DNA of 64,000 nt from Gadus chalcogrammus (taxonomy: Eukaryota; Chordata; Actinopteri; Gadiformes; Gadidae): positions 30,031,602 to 30,095,601 of the forward strand of contig NC_079427.1 in the NCBI RefSeq assembly GCF_026213295.1, read 5' to 3'. The stretch's first letter is position 1, and each line of letters opens with the position of its first letter. This document shows positions 54,520 through 64,000 of the stretch, one piece after another. Below the pieces are notes generated by a model. The model had not been told where the DNA came from. It did not search any database and was given only the letters and a program-made list of their open reading frames with translations. A program made the translations under genes and the position numbers.

Positions 54520-56448
54520 CCTACGTTTTTTTGGCCTATTCTTTTTAATGGGCCTGCATCCACGTCACGTGACTGTCATGGTTGCTATGGTGGTTGCCAT
54601 CGACCCCCCCCCCCATATCTTTAAATTTTCCACAGTTTAGACTTGTAATTGATAAGTTACTTTTTTTAAATCAACTTGACTTCACTGTCTGGTGGCTAGT
54701 TAAGTCACTCTGAGAGATGCGCACGGACATATTTGGTAGTGACACAGCCTGTAACCTATTCATGAAAGCAGAACATCAAGCTCATTGATTGAACGAGGCA
54801 GAGTTATTTGAAATAATTCATTAAGATATCATTTGTGAGAGGTCATTCCTCCCCCTGAGTGTGTGTAATATCTGGTGATTGAAATGCTAATTGCAAGCTT
54901 CCTATTTATGTCTAGTGTACCCCTACTGTCAACAAGCACCCCACCCCCCTCCCCATATGGATATGGAGAATTTTTCCCATGCCCCAGTGGTGGTGGTGTC
55001 ATATCTATGAAAGAGGGCATTCAAATATACTACAATGATCAATTAGGAGGCCGAAGCCCTAAAGGAAGTGATGCAATAGGTAACTTCTGAGTTAAGGACA
55101 GTAACAAGTAAGCTATTGACCTGGGGTCTCATTTATATCAACAGGGGTCTCAAAGGACGCATATGATCATCAACTTAGGGATTCCAGCCCTACAAGAAAT
55201 TACTCAGCAAGTGCTTCATCTCATTGCACCTCACCCAGTGGCTCGCTTGCAAGATTTTGGCCTGAAGTTCTTCCCAGACCTACACCCTAGCCATCCAATA
55301 TTCATATCTGAGAATCAGGCCTCTCTTTAATAATGACAAAAAGTTATGAGAGACATTCCCATTAACATTTTGTTATCTCATAAGGAGCGTGGTGCCGGCT
55401 CCTTTTGACCTTTTGATCCCAAAATTCAAAATCTTGTCCAAAGGCCAGCTGTATACACCATAAGGCACACATTTACACCTCCATCCCACCAAAAATGGGC
55501 ACCAGAAGCGTACCTGTTTTCTGCACATTTACCTTACTGTTTGAGGTCACACCCATTTTCCCGCTAGAGTTAGAGTTGCCAAAATGTATACGCACATTTC
55601 CTGGGGTCCCGAGAACGACATATCCAAGATCTGGATTTCTAGCCCTTAGAGAAAAAAAGTTTTCCAAAATGGACTGTTTTTTGGACAAAGCCTCTCAGAA
55701 ATGTTGCCTGCAAGACCTAGTGGATCAGAATGTGTTTGAAAGACAGTTTTTGAGATGGGAAGGTCCTATCGCCCTGAAACTTGACTACCTTATTCTAGGG
55801 CGCAACTGGGAACCCCACACCGAAACTTGGCCCTCTCTGTCTCCGAGGGCAAAGGGGGGGGGGGGGGGTCTGAGGTTTGGGGTTAGGGTTAGGGCTGGCT
55901 TTTTTCCAGAGACCAACAATATTCACAGAGTAATCCCAAGATACACCCTGGTTGAAGGTCTAATGGACAAGATTCTATCTCTTGTCAACTAATTTAGATT
56001 AATTTCTAGCAATGGCTTGTTGCCAATGCCAGTGAGCCTTTCCTGTAGGGCTAAAGGCCCCCAGTTGATAATTGTGTGTGTTCTTTGAGACCCTCTAAAG
56101 AGATCCCAGGTCTATAGCTTACTTGTTAATGTCCTCGCCTAAGTCACCTATTGCATGACTTCCTTAAGGGAAGTGGCAACAATTCTCTGTATCCATATGT
56201 GGGGGGGGGGGGGGGTGTGCTTGTGGACAGTAGGGGTGTACACTAGACATAAATAGGAAGCAAACTCAGGAGAAGGAATGACCTCTCACAAATATTTATT
56301 GAATATATTGTTTCAAATAAACCTGCCTCGTTAAATCAATGAGCTTGGTGTTTTGCTTTCAAAAATAGATTATAGAAGAAGTCTAAACTGCAGAAAATAA
56401 AAACATCCAAGCTGCCTTTTAAGGATACCTTGGAATATCTGTCTATAG
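54520..56448. repeat. Second copy of the palindrome core
   Basis: 54540-55400 matches 7500-8366 (TGGTTGCTATGGTGGTTGCC, the AGGAGGCCGAAGCCCTAAAG block, TTGCAAGATTTTGGCCTGAAG). 55390-55650 matches 9120-8900 inverted (CACACATTTACACCTCCATCC, AGAACGACATATCCAAGATC). 56010-56448 matches 9360-9830 in the same orientation. It therefore has the same left arm, centre and right arm order, but smaller and more diverged, and the outer 3 kb of arms seen at 2.6-12.6 kb is absent. A 165-codon frame at 55495-55992 has no recognised domain. Confidence 0.8.
55871..55888. repeat. Short TTAGGG-like tract
   Basis: GGGGTTAGGGTTAGGGCT contains two TTAGGG-type units, and a CCCTAACCCTAACCC tract also occurs at 44838-44852. 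These are far too short to be interstitial telomeres. Confidence 0.6.
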
Positions 56449-57019
56449 TACGGTATCCAGGAGTACGGTACCAGAGCTGAAACTGCGCTTGGGGGTAAGC
56501 CCCACCAGATCTATCTGATAGTGCTCCACCTCCCTCACAAGCTCCGGTTCCTTTCCCCACAGCGAGGTGACGTTCCACGTCCCCACAGCCAGCTTCTGCC
56601 GCCCGGGTGTGGTCCGTCGAGACCCCTGATCTTCGCTGCCACCCATGTGGCTGCGCACCCGACCCCAACGGGTCTTCCCACAGGTGGCCCATGGGATGAA
56701 GAGAGGGGGGTTCCACGTAGTATGTTCGGGCTGTGCCCGACCGGGCTCAGTGGCAAACCCGGCCACCAGGCGCTCGCCATCGAGCCCTCCGTCTGCCTGG
56801 CTCCAGACGGGGGCACCGGGCTTCCTCCGGGCCGGGTCACATCTCCTCTTCTTTCAATGTTCATTGGAGTTTTTGAACCATTCTTAGTCTGGCCCCTCAC
56901 CTGAGACCACTCTGCCATGAGACACTACCAGGAGCACAAGGCTCCAGACAACACAGCCCTCAGGTTCACAGGGACACGCAAACCTCTCCACCACGATAAG
57001 GTGACGGTTCCAGGAGAGG
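56449..57019 (-). mobile_element. Rex3-like LINE, 5' fragment only (copy 3)
   Basis: Matches the first 0.57 kb of the minus-strand Rex3-like LINE: the GC-rich leader, [20 protein letters not shown] and [10 protein letters not shown]. It stops within the endonuclease at a short duplicated GTACGGTA(T/C)C. Its 5' end (CCTCTCCTGGAACCGTCACC) agrees with copy 1. LINEs usually lose 5' sequence, so a 5'-only fragment implies a later deletion or recombination. It interrupts the right arm of the second palindrome-core copy. Confidence 0.85.
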
Positions 57020-57034
57020 CCATATAATGGAAAT

Positions 57035-57115
57035 TGGCGTGTTAAGGTGAGGATTCCTTGGATTTTGAGTTAAGCGTCCGTGGTCATTTCACAGATTCCT
57101 GTGAGACCAGGTTTG
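57035..57115. repeat. Dispersed repeat fragment (CCACGGACGCTTAAC family, inverted)
   Basis: GAGTTAAGCGTCCGTGGTCA and TTTCACAGATTCCTGTGAGACC are the reverse complement of the block at 16205-16260 and related to the 148-bp array at 43672-44110. Confidence 0.75.
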
Positions 57116-57716
57116 GTTCTGGGTATAGATGCTCAGGGAAACTCAATTAAGATGTCATTTCTGGTTTCAATGTGTCTCCTACCTGCCTTTCTATCCCCAC
57201 GGCCTCTCATTGTTTTTTATCCTTTTACCTTTCCCTTTTAATTTTTTTATTCCCCCTCTGATTATCTGTTTGTTTTATCTCCTCCCTCTTTCGATGTCTT
57301 TATCCCTCTTGCTCCCACTCTGTCTCTGTTGCTATCTCTGTCCCTCTTCCTCTGTCTTCATTCATCTTTCTCTATTTTTGTCCCCACAATGCTTATCCCT
57401 ATTTCTCTCCTAATCCTCCGCTTTCTGTCCCTTGTTTTCTCTTCATCCCCCTCTCTCCTTCTTTATAGCTCTTGCGCTCCTTCTCTGTCTGTTTCACTAA
57501 TTCTCTCCATCTACATTGGTATAGAGGTGAGTGTTTTGCTGGGCTCTCCGTTTTACATGATAGAACCCTTTCAAGGAGTTGATCAAGTCTGATTCCAGGA
57601 AATAATTACATTTTGTGAAGGAAAACAAAATCCCAGCAACCACTTTTGAAAGTCTACTATAATGCAAGAAAACGGCTCGAACTTACAAGGTATTCCGTAG
57701 AAAAGCCAGGGTAGAA
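57116..57716. other. Pyrimidine-rich spacer
   Basis: The plus strand is strongly C/T-biased from about 57170 to 57510 with many TCTCTGTC/CCCTC words. Serine-leucine frames through it are compositional. No gene recognised. Confidence 0.6.
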
Positions 57717-57719
57717 GAT

Positions 57720-58200
57720 GTATTTACCCAGAGCTTTTACCCAGAGACTTTACCCAGAGCCTTTACCCTTTACTCAGAGCCTTTACACAGAGCCTTTACT
57801 CAGAGCCTTCACCAGAGCCATACCCAGAGCCTTTACTCAGAGCCTTTACCAGAGCCATACCCAGAGCTTTTACTCAGAGCCTTTACCCTTTACTCAGAGC
57901 CTTTACCCAGAGCTTTTACCCAGAGCCTTTACCCTTTACTCAGAGCATTTACCGTTTACTCAGAGCCTTTACCCTTTACTCAGAGCCGATACCTATAGCT
58001 TTTACACAGAGCCTTTAACCTTTACTCAGAATCTTTACCCAGAGCTTTTACAGAGAGCCTTTACCCTTTACTCAGAGCCTTTACCCAGAGCCTTTACTCA
58101 AAGCCTTTACCCTTTACTCAAAACCTTTACCCAGAGCCTTTACCTAGAGCCTTTAACAGAGCCATACTCAGAGCCTTAACCCAGAGTCTTTATTCAGAGC
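57720..58200 (+). repeat. Minisatellite of 12-13 bp units
   Basis: About 37 imperfect units built from CAGAGCCTTTAC with CCTTTACT inserts, giving alternating 12-, 13- and 19-bp spacing. A 153-codon Tyr/Pro/Glu/Leu frame spans it but consists only of repeat translation. Confidence 0.9.
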
Positions 58201-59100
58201 AGTATAAGTAGTAGTAGTAGTAAAACATTGAATTGCTGGGTGCAGTTACATGAAGGAGTTGCTTCAAAAAGTTGGAAAGGAAAATGAAACCAATTGTTTG
58301 TTCATATCGGTCTGATGCTCCACATCAAGGTGCGTCTGTCCACCTTTTGATTGGTTTAACGTACCACTGACTGATGACTAGCCCTTCATGAAACAACTTT
58401 TCACACCAACTATATGATTGATCACTCAAGTCACCCATCCTAAACTGTGTCAAACAGATTCCACTGCAGCCTGCGTGTGCCTTCCTGTTTTGTAAACACC
58501 TCCGCTTCACCGCATGTGTGTGCGTCTAGATGTGTGTGTGTTGCGTGTGTCGTTTGTGCAGGGCATTAATTGAGCGCGGTGGGTGTGATTGCACTTAGGT
58601 AACACTCCATTACCTGTCTGTTCCTTCTGCCTGGCTTCACTAAGTAAGTACTTTACTCGCAACATATAGTGTGCTAATTACTACTGCGAGTGCATGTCCA
58701 CTCCCCCCCCACACACACACGCACACCGTGCCCACATCAATCCTGTGACGGCAGCCACGCCGTCCAACCAGACCTGGCTGTTGGACTGCTAGGCCGTTTC
58801 TCGTCCCCGGAGACGAAGAGCTTGTTCACACAATGAGAAAAATAATATAAAAATAAATAAATAAAGAGAAAAGCGTGATGGGAGTCACCCAGGGGGAGGG
58901 GAGAGCGAAATGGCAGGGACTTTGAGTGACTTAGTCCTCGTGACTGAATGGCTGTAATTACCTCTCTGAATAGGACAGATGTGGGCTGGTGGGGGGGGGG
59001 GGGGGGGGGGGGGGGTATATTGAGATAAAGGGTGGGCAGATAATGACGAGTAGGGCGAGGTATAGATGAAACATTAGGGGACCCTCTGCCTTTTGTCCCT
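58201..59100. other. Unique-looking spacer with simple repeats
   Basis: Holds an AGT run (58206-58222), ATAAATAAATA near 58852 and a poly-G run at 58991-59015. No coding frame with a recognisable domain and no terminal repeats were seen. It could be ordinary intergenic or intronic host DNA. Confidence 0.5.
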
Positions 59101-59112
59101 TTTTATGTATTT

Positions 59113-59250
59113 GGTGTGTGTCTGTGTCTGTCTGTGTGTTTTTGTGTGTGTGTGTGTCTCTGTGTGTTGTTGTTGTGTGTGTGTGTCTCTCTGTGTGTGT
59201 GTGTGTGTGTGTGGATTCCTCTTTGTGTGTGTGTGTGTGTGTGTAACTGT
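59113..59250. repeat. GT microsatellite, compound
   Basis: GT runs are broken by CTGT, TTGTTG and TCTC. Cys-Val and His-Thr frames over it are artefacts. Confidence 0.95.
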
Positions 59251-59279
59251 GTGTCTCACTGTGTGTATGTGAAGGTGCT

Positions 59280-59744
59280 TTACAAAGCAAATATTGAAGT
59301 AGAAATAATAAACAGGACTTGTTTAGCCCATATTCGGATGTGTGAATCACTCCTATCCCAAACCTCCTGTCCTTAAAAGGTTCTGCACTTTTTTGAAACC
59401 AGGTCCCAGGGTGGATAAGATAAATACGGCCCTATGCGTTTTCGTTTTAGGATTTGTGTGGACGCCTGATACGCAAACGATGATGTCATCGCCCCCCCCC
59501 CACCAACTTGGCAACGTTGGAATTCTGTCTTATTATAATTTTTTGGATTTGATTTGTATTATTTGTGTAGCTTTAAATACAGCCCCTTGGTAAATTTCAT
59601 TGCTAACTATACATTAAAAGCATTTTCTGCTCAATCTGAAAGATTTAACAACTGCTTTCTCCTCGACTGTATGTTTGTATACAGCGCACAGGCTTGGTGC
59701 GCGTGCTCCGCCTTGTCTTTTTTTCGCGGAGAACCAGCGCCTCT
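59280..59744. other. No feature recognised
   Basis: Mixed-composition spacer between the GT microsatellite and the L2 tail. It contains a short C run near 59492 and no credible frame. Confidence 0.5.
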
Positions 59745-60215
59745 ACAGGCAAGGCAAGGCAAGGCATATTTATTTGTGTAGCACATTTCATACAGGTGGC
59801 AATTCAATGTGCTTCACACAAAAGCAAAATGAAAAAGAAAATGAATAAAGAAAATAAAGATACAAATTTGGAACCATACACAATTTTAGCAAAAGTAAAA
59901 TGTAAAATGTACATGGAATACCAACAGCAAAGAGTGAATTTAAAAGTAAAAGAGAAAATAGAAAAGATAGATAAAAACAATGTGCATTAACTGCTGAAAG
60001 CATCTAAAAAGAGTTTGGTCTTAACTCCTGTTTTTAAAAATGGTGACAGTGGGGGAGATTTTGATGGTCTCTGGAAGCTGGTTCCAGAGATGGACACCAT
60101 AGTGGCTAAAAGCTGCTTCACCCTGCTTTGTTCTGACGGTCGTTTTCAGTAGTAATTTTTTATGTTGTCATCTAAGGGACCTTATTTGGGAATATTGCTT
60201 AAACATGTAATGTAA

Positions 60216-61531
60216 CTAGCTTGGCCCAACCCCCTTCAAAGACTTCAAAACAAGCTGAAGTGCTTTAAAATCAATTCTGTAACTAATTGGGAGCCAGTGC
60301 AGGGTCTTTAAGATTGGGGTGATGTGATCTCTCCTTTTTGTTTTAGTGAGCACCCTGGCTGCACTATTCTGTATAATTTGAAGTGGTTCTATACAATTTT
60401 TGGGAAGTCCTGTGAAAAGTACATTACAATAATCAATCCTACTAGTGATGAATGCATGTATGATTTTTTCCAGATACTCCTTTGACATATATCCTCTAAG
60501 TTTGTTGATATTTTTAAGATGGAAGTATGCTGATTTTGTGACTGACTTAATGTGACTGTTAAAATTTAAGTTGTTATCTATAAGGACACCTAGGTTTTTT
60601 ACCACATATTTTGCTATTAGGCCTTTCCTTTCAAGTAAGGCAGAGATCTTTTGCCTTTCCTCCTTCCTCCTGCCTCTCCTCCTCCAAAAACTACCACCTC
60701 AGTTTTGTTTTTGTTGAGCTGTAAAAAGTTCGGTGACATCCATTTCTCTATTTCATAAATACAATGACAGAGACTTTCAACGGAGGTATAGTCATTGGGC
60801 ATTAGCGCTAGATAGATTTGAGTGTCATCAGCATAACTGTGGTAGGCGATTGAGTTCTTCTTTATAAGTTGACCAAGAGGCAGCATGTAAAGGTTAAATA
60901 ATAGTGGACCCAAGATTGAGCCCTGGGGAACTCCACAGATCAAAGATGTAGACGCTGAGGAACAGTTTCCAACTGTAACAGAGAAGCTCCTGTCGAATAG
61001 GTAGTATTTTAGCCACCTGATTACAACACTAGTGAAGCCAACCCAGTGCTCAAGTCGCTGAAGCAATATAGTGTAGTCCACAGTGTCAAAGGCTGCACTG
61101 AGGTCCAGTAGTACTAGAATTGATGACTTGCCTGAATCTGTATTTAGCCGAATGTCACTTGTGACTTTGGCCAGAGCTGTTTCGGTAATGTGATTGGCCC
61201 GAAAACCTGATTGAAAGTTGTCAAGGCAGTTGTTGAGCGTTAGAAAAGAGGTTAGTTGATTAAAAACAATTTTTTCAATAATTTTGCCAATGAACGGTAG
61301 GTTGGATATGGGCCTCTAATTGCTTAATATGGATTTATCTAGGTTGTTCTTTTTAAGTAGTGGTTTTAAAATAGCAGTCTTTAGGGATTTGGGAAAAATG
61401 CCTGTCTCAAAAGATGAATTTATGGTTTTAAGCAGATCTGGCGTTAGTAGGGGAAGGACAGATTTAAAAAAGATGGTGGGCAGAGTATCTAGTGTGCACC
61501 TGGAGGAGCTGAGGCTTTGTACCGTTTTCAA
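60216..61531 (-). pseudogene. L2-like reverse transcriptase remnant
   Basis: Pieces in order on the minus strand: 61531-61316 with FETGIFPKSLKTAILKPLLK; 61300-61090 in other frames; 61081-60617 with DYTILLQRLEHWVG, GVPQGSILGPLLFNLYM and the catalytic YHSYADDTQIYLAL; then 60605-60216 with VKNLGVLIDNNLNFNSHIKS, ITSRIDYCNVLFTGLPKNCI and LKTLHWLPISYRIDFKALQL. This gives a near-complete RT with an intact YADD but at least two frame breaks (near 60610 and 61090-61310). Confidence 0.85.
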
Positions 61532-61637
61532 AGAGTTTCAGAGTCAATCATGCTGAAATTGGACATCAGGTTTACTGTTCCAGTCTTTATGGTTATTATT
61601 TCTGGTTGCTCAGTGATATGAGTTTGAGAGAGTATGT

Positions 61638-63085
61638 TCAGTCTGATCTGATAAACTTTATTGTGAAAAAAGAAGCAAGCTCATTGCACCTGGTGGTGGA
61701 GATGAGTTCTGGTCCTAGTTGAGGGGGGGGATTGGTCAGTTTTTCAATTACCGAGAACAGGACTTGAGCATTGTTCAAGTTCCTGTTTATAACGTTTGAG
61801 AAGAATAACTTCCTTGCTGTATATGTCTCAGTATTAAAATTTCGAAGCATCTCCTTATATATTATGTAGTGTACTGGGAGCTTGGTTTTGCGCCACTGTC
61901 TTTCAGCCTTCCTACACTCTCTTTTAAAGCTTAACTGTTGGGTTTTGTTTCCATGGGGCTTTCTGTTTTCTCTTAAGTTTTAGTGGGGCTATATCATCCA
62001 TAATCTCTAACATTCGTGAATTAAAATTATCCATCAAGTCATCTACTGAGTTTGATGTAGGACTCGAAAGCTGTGAGACAAACGCTTGTTCAAAGAGAAC
62101 ATTAGTGTGATCATTAATCATTCTCCTCCCTATCATCACAGAGCTGTTGGACTTTTGTGGGGACATGGATACATCAAAGAAAATACAGGAATGATCAGAC
62201 AATGCTAAGTCCCTAACAGTTAACGAAATATCAACAACTTTTGTGATGACCAGTTCAAGTGTATGACCAAGGGAGTGTGTTGGCCCCTCTAAATGTTGTG
62301 TTAGGTGTAATGTGTCAAGTAATGAGAGCAGTTCACTGGCATAGCTGTTTTCCGGATTGTCAACATGCAGATTGAAATCCCCAGATATTATGACACAGTC
62401 ATACTCTAAACAAATGCCAGACAGTAGTTCACTTAGTTCTCAAAGAAAAACTTTAGGAGAGTGCTTTGGTGGCCTGTAAATGATCACTAATAGAATCTGA
62501 GGGGAAGCCTTAATAATTTTGCTCAGGTATTCAAAATAATCAATGTCACCGAATGATGACTGTCTGCATTGAAAAGATGCATTAAAAATTCTGGCTATTC
62601 CACCTCCTTTTTTGTTTTCACGGATTGCACTCATAAAATTGTAATTCGGGGGTGCTGATTCAATAAGGGTCGACACATTTGTTAGCCAGGTCTAGCCAAG
62701 TCTCAGTTAGGAGCAAGATATCAAGGTTATTAGAGCAAATAAGATTGTCGATTAAAAAAGATTTTTTTAAGAGAGATCTGACATTCAATAGGGCAAATTT
62801 CACTATAGTGGTGTGAGTTTTTTGAACATTCCGAGTTTGCTTAGCTACTCGCTGAAGGTTTACCCCATAGGCTGGATGTAATCGATATTTCCTATCACTT
62901 ATTAGTATCGGGATTGGACAGCTGGGGGCTCTAGCGCTAGGTGGCGTAAACTGGGTGGGCGGGCCCTCATAATTCATAGGCTGGGAAATATATACAGTAG
63001 TGGGAGTTGGCTGGGGATATATTGTAATGAAATTAGGAGGAATGCGATTACGAGGTTTATTAACAGAAGGCGATCCTAGCCCCAC
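61638..63085 (-). pseudogene. L2-like endonuclease and linker remnant
   Basis: 63085-62660 ends with FALLNVRSLLKKSFLIDNLI and DILLLTETWLD, the endonuclease start. 62676-62440 has SAPPNYNFMSAIRENKKGGG and LLVIIYRPPKHSP. 62202-61924 begins MSDHSCIFFDV, the conserved SDH block. 61850-61638 is linker leading to RT. At least three frame breaks separate them. Confidence 0.8.
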
Positions 63086-63149
63086 TGGCAGTATGAAAGT
63101 GTGACCATTATAACATGGACTGGGATCAGGGGAACATCAAAGTTGTGAC

Positions 63150-63817
63150 GCACATGTAGCCAATTCAGTTTGAGTCTGCTGGGGTATGGTAATGGAGCTA
63201 AGGTAATGGCGGATATAATATGAGAGGTTTATGGAAAGTGCTCGAGCTCCAGCAAAGTTTAAATGAAATCCATCCATCGCAAAAAGTTCGCCGCGCTGCC
63301 AGAAAAGGATAAAATTGTCAATAAAACGTACGTTATGTGCGCGGCATGCAGACTAGAGCCAGGTGTTAAATACCAACAATCTGGAAAAGCGGTCACTGCC
63401 ACGACCAGCCATGGGGGTGGGCCGGAGATACTGACCTTGTAGTGAAGGTGTTTTAATACACTGAACAGTCGGATAAAGTCGCTCTTTAACGTTGGCAAAC
63501 GGCAGTTTGCCAACGTCATTTGTCCCGACGTACAATAAGAGAGAGTCAGCCGATGGGAAGGACATCGCAACTTCCTGGATTTTGTCAGTGATGTCTACCA
63601 CAGTGGCACCAGGAAAAACCATAGTGCGGGCATTGAAGATTGAGACGTTTCTGATAATCGAGTCACCCAGGATGATTGTCGACGGGGTCAGCTTAGGTGA
63701 TGCAGGCCGAGGGCCTCTGTGTTGCTGTTGCACTACACCCTTCCTCCCCGCCAGCCCCAAGCCACATGGGATGGTTGGCCGGTGTGCGGCTACAGGGGCA
63801 GCTGCAGACGGCTCCAC
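63150..63817 (-). pseudogene. LINE ORF1 with SGNH/GDSL esterase domain
   Basis: From M at 63817, residues 47-53 read STIILGDS (GDS nucleophile block), residues 95-103 YVGTNDVGK (GxND block). After an in-frame TAG at 63353-63355 the same frame continues to FAMDGFHLNFAG near 63262-63280, which supplies the Asp-x-x-His pair. All catalytic blocks of an SGNH hydrolase are thus present. Such esterase domains are known in ORF1 of L2 and CR1 LINEs, where they are thought to help RNP formation. One stop codon is the only defect seen in the domain. The N-terminus may extend beyond 63817. Confidence 0.75.
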
Positions 63818-64000
63818 TGGAGATGTGGAGCCAGGATGGGAGGTTTTGGTTGTCCAGCAGGGAGGCTTCCCGGTCGCCTTCTCATGGCATTCCTCAGGGG
63901 CTGACGGCGGGCAGAGATGGATTCACGCTGGGAGCGACAGTCAGCCTTCGTAGCCACCGTCCAGTCTGCACTGTCACCAGTGGGCGAGAGTACCCCTCCA

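Larger units (their letters stand above)
59745..64000 (-). mobile_element. L2-like LINE with esterase ORF1 (minus strand, cut by window edge)
   Basis: On the minus strand the 3' end carries TATGAAATGTGCTACACAAAT and a TTGCC pentanucleotide tail (59745-59765), typical of L2-like LINEs. Going upstream there is the RT C-terminus, RT, endonuclease and an ORF1 with an SGNH-hydrolase domain, which runs toward the window edge. Many frameshifts make it a relic. The esterase-type ORF1 matches the ZfL2 type described from zebrafish. Confidence 0.8.

Noticed and set aside
55871..55888. Interstitial telomeric repeat
   Set aside because: Only two TTAGGG-like units; the similar CCCTAA tract at 44838 is equally short.
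55495..55992. 165-codon frame as a gene
   Set aside because: Lies in the palindrome-core repeat, includes a poly-G run, and the corresponding part of the first copy is not open.
59074..59376. His-Thr and Cys-Val frames
   Set aside because: Translations of the GT microsatellite.

Overview
The window looks like teleost fish genomic DNA and is almost wall-to-wall transposable elements. No host gene can be called with confidence. The evidence for a fish is the element mix: Rex3-like RTE LINEs, L2 LINEs with the GCTTTGGATAAAAGCGTCT-type tail, a Gmr1-like LTR retroelement, a HARBI1/Myb Harbinger, zf-type hAT fragments and long CT, AC and poly-G/poly-C runs. Spliced transposase genes with GT-AG introns confirm a eukaryote.

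Layout. (1) 1-13450: the remains of a minus-strand Gmr1-like Ty3/gypsy element. A 5' LTR, a tRNA-Pro primer-binding site and the gag N-terminus lie at 12757-13450; protease and integrase lie at 1-1597, and the element runs off the left edge. Between them sits about 11 kb of other DNA: 170-bp tandem repeats, then a very long imperfect palindrome (2617-12590) whose left arm carries a Rex3-like LINE and whose right arm carries two other insertions. Each arm supplies the empty site for the other arm's insertions. (2) 13.8-16.3 kb: CT-rich dispersed repeats with an hAT MITE. (3) 16360-42798: a nested stack. The outer element (A) and the inner element (B, 16739-24613, with a perfect 8-bp target duplication) both end in GGTRACACTTTA. 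Both carry a spliced, plus-strand IS1595/ISXO2 (Merlin-like) DDE transposase gene and a divergent minus-strand gene resembling CCDC106. A has further been invaded by hAT, Rex3-like, Jockey/CR1-group LINE, Tc1/mariner-like and SINE insertions. (4) 43.3-44.9 kb: a SWIM-type exon, 148-bp tandem repeats and a foldback element holding an hAT MITE. (5) 44943-48880: a nearly complete PIF/Harbinger with convergent Myb-like and HARBI1-like genes. (6) 49.3-52.6 kb: an L2 LINE. (7) 53.2-57.0 kb: an hAT element, a second copy of the palindrome core and a 5'-only Rex3-like fragment. (8) 57-59.7 kb: low-complexity DNA and a minisatellite. (9) 59745-64000: a second L2-like LINE on the minus strand with an SGNH-esterase ORF1, cut by the window edge.

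The most interesting signal is the two-gene Merlin-like family. Two diverged copies share the same gene order and orientation. Splice phases agree within each copy across several introns, which suggests that a CCDC106-like protein is a standing component of this transposon rather than a chance neighbour. Both copies are broken (nonsense codons and frameshifts), so active relatives would have to be sought elsewhere in the genome.
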